A stretch of DNA of 7,764 bases. Source: Halobacteriales archaeon QH_8_67_36 (GTDB taxonomy: Archaea; Halobacteriota; Halobacteria; Halobacteriales; Haloarculaceae). The translations under genes and the position numbers were made by a program. The notes under the pieces were generated by a model. It did not search any database, was not told the origin of the DNA, and worked only from the letters and a program-made list of their open reading frames with translations. Numbering within the stretch: position 1 is the first letter of the stretch; every line of letters begins with the position of its first letter. Positions 1-5,224 of the stretch are shown in pieces. The stretch is taken from positions 17,192-24,955 of the forward strand of contig PXQZ01000032.1 of the NCBI GenBank assembly GCA_003021755.1, read 5' to 3'.

Positions 1-402
1 GTCAACCACGAACGGCTCGACAACGGCGCACACCTCTACCGGATAGACGTCGAGAACCACGCCTACCGCTTCACGTACCCGGCGCCGGGGAAGACGACGG
101 GCGAGATTCACGACGCGAAGGTCGCCGAGACCGGCGACCCAGTCATCACCATCGGCTACGGCCCCGACTTCGCCGTCCTCCGGTCGGACGGCGTTCGCCT
201 CGATATCCCACGGTACGTCACCGAACTGACCGAGGAGGTCGACGGCGGCGGCGTGAGCGGCGGCGGTCACCTCGTCGTCGGCTCCATCAAATTCGTCTCC
301 GGCATGCGCGAGACGGTCATCGACGCACTGGTCGAGAAGATGGCCGACGCGGAGATAGACGAGGAACTGACGAGTTCGACGGCGCTGCCGGACGACGTCT
401 GA
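1..402 (+). CDS. DHH/DHHA1-family phosphoesterase, C-terminal part (5' end outside window)
   Basis: Frame 1 is open from the first base and stops at TGA 400-402, giving 133 visible residues. The C-terminal portion contains G-G-G-V-S-G-G-G-H (visible residues 82-90) followed by L-V-V-G-S-I-K-F and a helix, which resembles the nucleic-acid-binding DHHA1 subdomain that usually ends DHH phosphoesterases (RecJ, NrnA and c-di-AMP phosphodiesterase relatives). Such enzymes hydrolyse phosphodiester bonds in short oligonucleotides, single-stranded DNA or cyclic dinucleotides using metals held by the N-terminal DHH domain. That domain lies upstream of the window, so the substrate cannot be assigned. 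The protein is acidic and has no membrane segment in the visible part. It converges on the PLD gene with only 27 bp between stop codons. The family call rests on the GGGH signature and on memory of haloarchaeal homologues; another phosphoesterase-like fold is possible. Confidence 0.7.
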   Translation, partial: VNHERLDNGAHLYRIDVENHAYRFTYPAPGKTTGEIHDAKVAETGDPVITIGYGPDFAVLRSDGVRLDIPRYVTELTEEVDGGGVSGGGHLVVGSIKFVSGMRETVIDALVEKMADAEIDEELTSSTALPDDV

Positions 403-404
403 GC

Positions 405-414
405 CCGGCGCCGG
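405..414. repeat. 10-bp perfect palindrome in the convergent spacer
   Basis: The sequence ccggcgccgg reads identically on both strands and starts two bases after the stop codon of the DHH gene. It lies in the 27-bp gap separating it from the stop of the oppositely oriented PLD gene. A GC dyad there could contribute to bidirectional transcription termination, but no T-tract follows on either strand, and archaeal termination mainly uses T-runs. It may simply reflect base composition. Confidence 0.35.
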
Positions 415-429
415 ACCGAGTGGCACCTC

Positions 430-2009
430 CTACGACGCGAACCGCACGCGCCGAGCCGCGAGGCCGGCGATGACCAGCGCGCCGACGACGGCGGCTACGA
501 TACCCAGCGGGACCGACGGCTTCCCGCCGTCCCAGTCGCGCTCGAACACGCGCCCGAAGTAGTCCGCGACGGCGGTGCCGTGGAGGACGACAACCACCTC
601 GCGGTTGACCGTGGCGGCCTGTTCGTTCCAGTTAAGACTCCCCAGGACGACGCGGTCACCGTCGATCACCGCGCCTTTCGCGTGTATCTTCGCGTACCGG
701 TCGCCGGAGTCGGCCAGTCTCGCCGAGCGGCCCGACGCAGCGCCCGCATGAGCGGTTCGTCCCAGCCGCCGACGGTCGGCTGAATCACGTCGATGGACGC
801 CTCGGCGGCGTCGAGTTCGTCCACGAGCGCGGCCTGTGCGTTGTCGGGCGTCACGAGCAGTTCGGTCCGCTCGACGGGCACGGTCCTCGCGTCGAAGTCT
901 GTGGGGTAGCTGGCGTTGGCCGGGTCGCCCCGCTGGAACGACTGTCCCTCGCGGTGGTCCGCCCACGGCACCGCGTCGCGCCAGCCGGCGTCCGCGCGGA
1001 ACGTCGCCGCCAGCCCCGCGACGACCCGGGGCTGGCTCGTCGTCACGCCCCAGCCGCGGCTACTCCGGCCGCCCGTCCCCGCCGGCTTCCAGTTCTCAGT
1101 CAGGACCACCGCGCGGTCGTCCGCGACGGCGTATTTCGCGTGGTGGTAGCGGTAGCGCGCCCGCGGTCCGGCGACGACATGGACCTCGACACCGGCCTCG
1201 TGCAGGCGATCGAGGGTCGTCGCTTCGGCGCGGGTGCGTCCGCCGACCGGGTCGCCTTCGAGCAGGACGCGCACGTCGGCGCCCCGACGACGAGCGGCGA
1301 CCAGCGCGTCGGCGACGCGCTCCGAGGAGAGCGTGTAGCCGGCCAGATACACCCGCGAGGTCGCGTTCCGTATCGGCGCCAGCGGCGCCTGCGGGGCGTC
1401 GGGAAGCGTAAAGGTCCGGACCTCGCCGGCGCCGCCGGTAAGGACGGGGCGGTCGGTCGCGCCGAGCGGTCGCCAGCGGACGGACGAACCCGCGACGACA
1501 CCCAGTTCGCCCTCCGCGGTGTCGCTGTAGCGAACGCTCGCAACAGTGCTCCCCCTGCGTGTGAGTTCGACGCTGTCGCCGCCGTTGGCCAGCGCCGGGG
1601 CGCCGTCCAGGCCGACGACGGTGTAGTCCGTCAGATTCCGGACACCGTCGGGGGCGGCAGTCACGGCGACGCGGCCGCTCACTGTTCGGTTCGGGAGCGC
1701 AGTGGTGGTGTCGCCGTCAGTGAGCGCGTACTGGCCCAGCGCGGTTCCGTTCGGCAGCGCGAGTACGACGAACTCGCCACGGTCCCCGCTCCGGATCGGG
1801 TCCGGGTAGACGGCGTGGATAGTGGGACTGGTGACCGGCCCGCCTTCGGGCCGTGACTCGACCCCAGCCAGCGACGGGGGCGCGGTCGTAGCCGTCGGTG
1901 ACTTGACCGCCGACTGCGCTCCGCCGCCGGTCGGTAGTGGCCCGGCGAACCCGGCGGTGACGGCACCGGAACAGACGAGTACGATGACGAGCGGGAGCCG
2001 GAATCCCAT
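430..2009 (-). pseudogene. Exported phospholipase D-like protein with lamin-tail-like domain, frameshifted with internal deletion
   Basis: The start is ATG 2009-2007 and the stop is TAG 432-430 in a different frame. Residues 1-25 look like a signal peptide. Residues about 63-165 resemble a lamin-tail (LTD) beta domain. The first HKD repeat spans about 215-345, with H290-x-K292-x4-D297-x6 then T-E-N where G-S-x-N is usual. The second repeat starts at about 380 and runs to ALRRAARR (residue 430, position 720), where the frame changes. The downstream frame resumes with ARLADSGDRYAKIHAKG, keeps H-x-K-x4-D-x6-G-S-L-N, and ends in a membrane helix (VPLGIVAAVVGALVIAGLAA) plus R-R. About 33 residues present in repeat one are absent from repeat two at the junction. 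PLD enzymes cleave phosphodiesters of lipids or nucleic acids; the substrate here is unknown. As sequenced, the second catalytic motif is not made. It has its own promoter 39 bp after the HEAT gene. Confidence 0.8.
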
Positions 2010-2011
2010 CG

Positions 2012-2027
2012 GCGGGGCTGGCCCCGC
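2012..2027. repeat. 7-bp inverted repeat between TATA box and start of the PLD gene
   Basis: The arms gcggggc (2012-2018) and gccccgc (2021-2027) are exact reverse complements around a 2-base centre. On the minus strand this dyad spans positions -3 to -18 before the PLD start codon, between the TATA-like element and the predicted leaderless transcription start. That is where an archaeal repressor could block initiation. It could equally be a chance GC-rich dyad. No regulator is identifiable in the window. Confidence 0.4.
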
Positions 2028-2031
2028 GTTC

Positions 2032-2046
2032 GTACAAAAGGGTTCG
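2032..2046 (-). promoter_or_regulatory. BRE/TATA promoter of the PLD gene
   Basis: On the minus strand the sequence reads cgaacc (BRE-like, 2046-2041) followed by cttttgtac (TATA-like, 2040-2032). The TATA centre is about 27 nt upstream of the ATG at 2009, the distance expected for a haloarchaeal leaderless transcript. No Shine-Dalgarno is visible. This suggests the PLD gene can be transcribed separately from the HEAT gene even though they are adjacent on one strand. Confidence 0.5.
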
Positions 2047-2048
2047 GC

Positions 2049-3196
2049 CTACGCGCCGGCGGCCTTTTCGGCTTCGGACTGGACGAGATACGCGCGGTCG
2101 TCGGCGTACTGCCGAGGGCCCGGGCCGCGACCGAGCGGACCTCGTCGTTGTCGGCGGCGAGGCGGTTCGCGACGGGCTGGACGGAGTCCGCGCTGCCGAT
2201 GGCGCCCAGCGCCCGTAGCGTCACCGTTTGGAGCGCGGGGTCACCGTCGCCCTCGATGAACTCGTGGAGCGTCTCGCAGGCCCGTTCGTCGCCGATTTTG
2301 CCCAGCACCTCGACGGGGCCCTTGTTTCGCTTCTGGGCGAGTTCGTGCATCTTCTCGAAGGCCGGCCGGGCGTCGCTCCCGAGGTGATAGAAGATGTCGA
2401 GGAAGTACTCCTCCATGAACTCCGAGCCGAGCTTCTCGAACGCGTAGAGGACGAGTTCGAGGTTCCCCTCGTTGGCGTGTCTCTTCGCGGCGTTCCACTC
2501 GGGTGGGAAGTCCTTGCGGTTCTCGTTGGTCAGCACGTCGTAGAACCCCTTGGCATCGAGCTGTTCCCGGACCGTGAGGTCGTCCCAGACCTCGGCGGCC
2601 TCCAGGTCCGCCTCCAGCTCCTCGGCGGCGGTCAGCAGGTCCGCGATCGTCTCCTCGTCCGTGTCGGGGTCGAGGTCGGCCGCGGCGATAGCGTCGGCTA
2701 CGGAGCCAACGGCCTCGGCGGCCGAATCGAGGTCCTCGCCCGCGTCGACGTCGCGGTCGGGGTAGTCGGCGACGTCAGCGAGGAACGACTCGACGGCGGC
2801 GTGGGCGTCGGCCTCGCCGCTCTCGGTCCACTCGCTGTCGGTGAGCGTCGTCCGTGCGTCTTCGAGGATAGCGACGACGTCCTCGGCGTAGGGGCCGCGC
2901 TGTTCTTCGAGGGCGTCCCGGAGGTCCGAGAGGCGGGACTCGATGTCGTCGGCCGGGTCCTCGGCTTCCTCGTCGTCCTCGTCCGGTTCCAGCAGGGCCT
3001 CGACGTCGCTCTCGACGGCATCGAGGCGCTCCTCGACGCCGTCCAGTGCGGCCTCGGTCTCGGCGGCCCCGAGTTCCGATTCGGCCTCGTCGAGACGGTC
3101 CTGCAGGTCCTCGGCGGTGACCGTCGTGTCAGGCACGTCGCTCGTTTCCTCGTCGGCGGGCTCTGAGTCCGCCGTCTCGTCGTCCCCGTTGCTCAT
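2049..3196 (-). CDS. HEAT-repeat protein with acidic helical N-terminal region, frameshifted near its 3' end
   Basis: The start is ATG 3196-3194. Residues 1-205 are highly acidic (many D/E, runs such as EPDEDDEEAED) and probably helical or coiled coil. Residues about 206-290 form a conserved-looking region (FYDVLTNENRKDFPPEWNAAKRH). HEAT-type repeats follow at about 294-322 and 323-352, with a third beginning at 353 (RSVAARALG). At residue 362 (near 2110) the frame breaks. As sequenced it would run on in the wrong frame through the PLD gene to TGA at 1679 (505 residues). Restoring one base gives ALG-QYADDRAYLVQSEAEKAAGA and a TAG at 2051-2049, 382 residues in all, which is clearly the natural C-terminus. 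HEAT repeats are alpha-solenoid protein-interaction scaffolds; the partner is unknown. There is no signal peptide or membrane helix, so it is cytoplasmic. It is transcribed divergently from purE. Confidence 0.8.
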
Positions 3197-3220
3197 GTAC
3201 GAAGGGTGTGTGTAGGCGGG

Positions 3221-3235
3221 CTAAGAGGGTTTTCC
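3221..3235 (-). promoter_or_regulatory. BRE/TATA promoter of the HEAT-repeat gene
   Basis: On the minus strand the sequence reads ggaaaa (3235-3230, BRE-like) then ccctcttag (3229-3221, TATA-like). The TATA centre lies about 28 nt before the ATG at 3196, again consistent with a leaderless mRNA. There is no purine-rich Shine-Dalgarno between the element and the start codon. The promoter shares a 123-bp divergent spacer with that of purE. Confidence 0.55.
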
Positions 3236-3245
3236 TTTCGTGACC

Positions 3246-3258
3246 GCTCGCAACGAGC
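3246..3258. repeat. Short inverted repeat between the divergent HEAT and purE promoters
   Basis: The arms gctcg (3246-3250) and cgagc (3254-3258) flank a 3-base centre. The element sits between the two outward-facing BRE/TATA elements of the 123-bp intergenic region and could bind a shared regulator. The arms are short enough to arise by chance in GC-rich DNA. Confidence 0.2.
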
Positions 3259-3275
3259 CGGACACCGTCGCCGGT

Positions 3276-3297
3276 CGAAACCGCATACGCTTAGGTG
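3276..3297 (+). promoter_or_regulatory. BRE/TATA promoter of purE
   Basis: A BRE-like cgaaacc (3276-3282) precedes the A/T-richer gcatacgcttaggtg (3283-3297). The core cttaggtg is centred about 27 nt before the ATG at 3320, and no Shine-Dalgarno is present. This supports leaderless transcription starting at or next to that ATG, and so supports choosing 3320 over any upstream in-frame start. Confidence 0.5.
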
Positions 3298-3319
3298 CAA
3301 CCGGCGTGGAGTCCCGACC

Positions 3320-3979
3320 ATGACCGCTGACAGCGTGCAGTCGCTCGTCGACCAGCTCCACGAGGAGGCCGAAATGGACCGACCGAGTGCGGAAACCCCG
3401 GAGGTCGGCATCATCATGGGCTCCGATTCGGACCTGCCGACGATGGCCGGCGGGAAGGGGCAACGCCCGGGCGCCCAAGTCGCGCTCGCGGACGAACTCG
3501 GGTTCGAGGAACAGACCGACTACACCGACGCGCCGGAGAGTCGCTTCACCTTCGAGACGTTCGTCTGCTCGGCCCACCGGACGCCGGACCTCATGTACGC
3601 CTACGCGGAAACGGCCGAGGCGCGGGGCCTCGACGTCATCATCGCCGGTGCCGGCGGGAAGTCGGCGGACCTCCCGAACATGGCCGCCAGCATCGCCTAC
3701 CCGCTGCCGGTCATCGGCGTGCCGGTTCAGGAGAAGTCCGTCGACTCGGTCATCGGGATGCCACAGGGCGCGCCCATCACCGCCGTCGACGCCGGCAAGT
3801 CGTTCAACGCCGCCCTGACCGCGGTCCAGATGCTCGCCCGGGAACACGACGACCTGCGCGACCGCTTGGTGGAATACCACCGGGGGCTCAAAGAGGGGGT
3901 CGGCGAGGTCTCGCGAAACCTCCACGAACTCGGGACGCCGGGGTTCAAAGACCAGTACTGGGACGCCGACGACGCCTAA
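3320..3979 (+). CDS. purE: PurE-type 5-(carboxyamino)imidazole ribonucleotide mutase / AIR carboxylase
   Basis: This 219-residue protein belongs to the PurE family, which forms 4-carboxy-AIR in cytoplasmic purine biosynthesis. Class I enzymes rearrange N5-CAIR made by PurK; class II enzymes carboxylate AIR directly. Visible signatures are the phosphate-binding GSDSD (residues 34-38), SAHRTP with the catalytic-type H86 (84-89), AGAGGKSADLPNM (109-121) and PLPVIGVPVQ (128-137). Differences from the roughly 165-residue bacterial form are an N-terminal extension of about 28 residues, some 22 extra residues between GSDSD and SAHRTP, a C-terminal helical tail, and D117 where many class I enzymes have the histidine of AHLPG. 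The start at 3320 is supported by the TATA position and by the sequence opening MTADSVQSLVDQ. No purK is visible next to it, so the exact reaction class is not settled from this window. It is divergent from the HEAT gene and upstream of the nuo operon. Confidence 0.92.
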   Translation: MTADSVQSLVDQLHEEAEMDRPSAETPEVGIIMGSDSDLPTMAGGKGQRPGAQVALADELGFEEQTDYTDAPESRFTFETFVCSAHRTPDLMYAYAETAEARGLDVIIAGAGGKSADLPNMAASIAYPLPVIGVPVQEKSVDSVIGMPQGAPITAVDAGKSFNAALTAVQMLAREHDDLRDRLVEYHRGLKEGVGEVSRNLHELGTPGFKDQYWDADDA

Positions 3980-4055
3980 CACTACTGCCTCGCTCTTGTG
4001 GCCCTGCTATGGGGCCGTCAGCTAGACGGACGTGACCGCCAGAGCCGCCCGAATT

Positions 4056-4070
4056 CCGCCGCCGTGGCGG
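4056..4070. repeat. Inverted repeat just upstream of the nuo promoter
   Basis: The arms ccgcc (4056-4060) and ggcgg (4066-4070) flank a 5-base centre, immediately before the BRE/TATA of the nuo operon and 77 bp after the purE stop. It could be a regulator site for the operon or part of the purE 3' end. No T-tract follows. Another weak dyad (ggccc 4000-4004, gggcc 4012-4016) lies closer to purE. The rest of this 146-bp spacer shows nothing else I can assign. Confidence 0.3.
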
Positions 4071-4071
4071 T

Positions 4072-4087
4072 TATCAACCCTTATATG
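4072..4087 (+). promoter_or_regulatory. BRE/TATA promoter of the nuo operon
   Basis: The stretch tatcaacccttatatg contains a clear TATA element (cttatatg, 4080-4087) preceded by a BRE-like atcaacc. Initiation about 25 nt downstream would fall near 4108-4110, leaving a leader of roughly 16-18 nt before the ATG at 4126. It is the strongest TATA match in the window and probably drives nuoA and the genes that follow. Confidence 0.65.
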
Positions 4088-4112
4088 CGAGTACTTCTAA
4101 CCGGCGTACGAT

Positions 4113-4119
4113 AGGAGAT
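4113..4119 (+). promoter_or_regulatory. Shine-Dalgarno of nuoA
   Basis: The sequence aggagat lies 6-8 nt before the nuoA ATG and complements the conserved CCTCC end of archaeal 16S rRNA. It fixes the start at 4126. It contrasts with the apparently leaderless purE, HEAT and PLD genes. Confidence 0.6.
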
Positions 4120-4125
4120 CCCGGA

Positions 4126-4542
4126 ATGAGTAATCCATGGATTGCCATCGGTGCGCTCGCCGTCGTTGCCCTCGCGATACCCATCACGATGATGGTCGTC
4201 TCGAGTCTGCTGCGACCGAGCGTTCCCGAACAAGGCAAAACCGCCACCTACGAGTCCGGCGAGGTGCCGACCGGCAGCAGCCAGCGAATCAAGTTCAATA
4301 TCCAGTACTACATGGTTGCGCTGCTGTTCGTCGTCTTCGACATCGAAACCGTCCTCATCTTCCCGTGGACGGTCATCTACCGCGACGCCGTCAGCGCGGT
4401 CGGGATGACGAAGGCGCTGTTGCCGATGGTCGTTTTCATCGGCGTCCTGGCCGTCGGGCTCGGCTGGGCATGGCGCAACGGTGCAGTGAAATGGGTGCGC
4501 AGTCCGCGCGCCTCGAAGGGGGCAAACACGTATGAGCAGTGA
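4126..4542 (+). CDS. nuoA: NADH-quinone oxidoreductase-type complex I subunit A
   Basis: The 138-residue product is a complete NuoA/ND3 homologue, a small membrane subunit near the quinone cavity of respiratory complex I. Three membrane helices are apparent at about residues 5-29, 61-84 and 95-116. The family loop YESGEVPTG (42-50) precedes helix two; it has Ser where ND3 often has Cys, as in some bacterial NuoA. The signature FNIQYYMVALLFVVFDIETV follows, including the conserved acidic pair D72 and E74, then FPW. The start follows a good Shine-Dalgarno. The 3' end overlaps nuoB by 11 nt. It is the first gene of the operon, directly behind a strong TATA box. In archaea that lack the NADH-binding module the electron donor differs from NADH, so the subunit name reflects homology only. 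Confidence 0.95.
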   Translation: MSNPWIAIGALAVVALAIPITMMVVSSLLRPSVPEQGKTATYESGEVPTGSSQRIKFNIQYYMVALLFVVFDIETVLIFPWTVIYRDAVSAVGMTKALLPMVVFIGVLAVGLGWAWRNGAVKWVRSPRASKGANTYEQ

Positions 4543-5224
4543 CCAGACACCACCGGCAGTGAAGGACGTATCGACCCAGGAAGCCCGGATGGGCGAGGGT
4601 GCGGACGACCGGTTCAACTCCACGCTGCGTGAGGCCTTCGGCTCGACGCCGTTCATCCTCACGAAGTTCGACCAGTTCATGAACTGGGTCCGTGGCTCCT
4701 CGATGTTCATGCTGCAGTTCGGTATCGCCTGCTGTAGCATCGAGATGATCGCCACCTACGCCATCAAACACGACCTGGACCGCTTCGGGGCCGGCATCCC
4801 GCGCGCGTCGCCGCGACAGGCCGACGTCATCATCGTGCCGGGGACCATCGTCTCGAAGTTCGCCCCGCGCATGAAGCGGGTGTACGACCAGATGCCCGAA
4901 CCGAAGTTCGTCGTCTCGATGGGGTCGTGTACCATCTCCGGCGGCCCGTTCCAGGAAGGGTACAACGTCGTGAAAGGCGCCGAGGAGGTCATCCCGGTCG
5001 ACATCCACGTCCCCGGCTGCCCGCCCCGGCCCGAGGCGCTGGTCTACGGCGTCGCCAAGCTCCAGGAGCGCATCGCCAACGGCGAGTCCTCGCCGGTGAC
5101 GGTCAAGCCCTACGAGCTCGAACAGTTCGGCGATCTGGACCAGGACGAACTCGTCCAGCACCTCGCCGACGAGATAGACGAGGACGACCTCGTCATGCGG
5201 TACGACTGGGACAACTCGCCATGA
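4532..5224 (+). CDS. nuoB: Complex I subunit B, iron-sulfur cluster N2 protein
   Basis: This 230-residue protein matches NuoB/PSST, the connecting-arm subunit carrying the terminal [4Fe-4S] cluster N2, which reduces quinone. The four cluster cysteines are visible: the tandem C67-C68 in FGIACCSIEM, C133 in MGSCTISGG and C163 in VPGCPPRPEA. Other family motifs include RASPRQADVIIVPGT (91-105). An N-terminal leader of about 35 acidic residues and a strongly acidic C-terminal tail (from about 190) flank the conserved core, a usual haloarchaeal trait. The ATG at 4532 lies inside the end of nuoA (11-nt overlap) and the TGA overlaps the nuoCD ATG by 4 nt, which suggests translational coupling. It should pack against NuoCD to form the quinone site at the membrane surface. 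Confidence 0.96.
   Translation: MSSDQTPPAVKDVSTQEARMGEGADDRFNSTLREAFGSTPFILTKFDQFMNWVRGSSMFMLQFGIACCSIEMIATYAIKHDLDRFGAGIPRASPRQADVIIVPGTIVSKFAPRMKRVYDQMPEPKFVVSMGSCTISGGPFQEGYNVVKGAEEVIPVDIHVPGCPPRPEALVYGVAKLQERIANGESSPVTVKPYELEQFGDLDQDELVQHLADEIDEDDLVMRYDWDNSP

Noticed and set aside
954..1856. A 300-codon plus-strand open frame antisense to the PLD gene
   Set aside because: It is Arg/Ala/Gly-rich with no domain, and the opposite strand holds the signal peptide, LTD-like and HKD motifs.
1679..2048. C-terminal extension of the HEAT protein to position 1679
   Set aside because: The extension is a shifted-frame reading of the PLD gene start and its promoter. A one-base repair gives a natural C-terminus and a stop at 2049.
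2228..3166. A 312-codon plus-strand open frame antisense to the HEAT-repeat gene
   Set aside because: It mirrors the codon structure of the acidic, GC-rich minus-strand gene, is V/L/G/R-rich without any recognisable domain, and has no promoter or Shine-Dalgarno. The minus frame encodes clear HEAT repeats and a haloarchaeal acidic composition.
430..3196. HEAT plus PLD pair as a new defence or DNA-processing system
   Set aside because: The HEAT protein looks cytoplasmic and the PLD exported, each has its own promoter, both are broken as sequenced, and no nuclease, helicase, methylase or mobile element accompanies them. Adjacency alone is insufficient evidence.
3206..3319. Longer PurE start upstream of 3320
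   Set aside because: The upstream residues are basic, low-complexity and would run through the promoter element. The TATA-to-ATG spacing supports 3320.
3985..4020. Factor-independent terminator after purE
   Set aside because: The ggccc/gggcc arms are only 5 bp with a 7-base loop, and no T-tract follows, so I could not support a terminator call.
4927..5220. Upstream in-frame extension of nuoCD within nuoB
   Set aside because: The extra residues are Arg/Pro-rich shifted-frame translation of nuoB. The ATGA overlap at 5221 gives the expected NuoC N-terminus.
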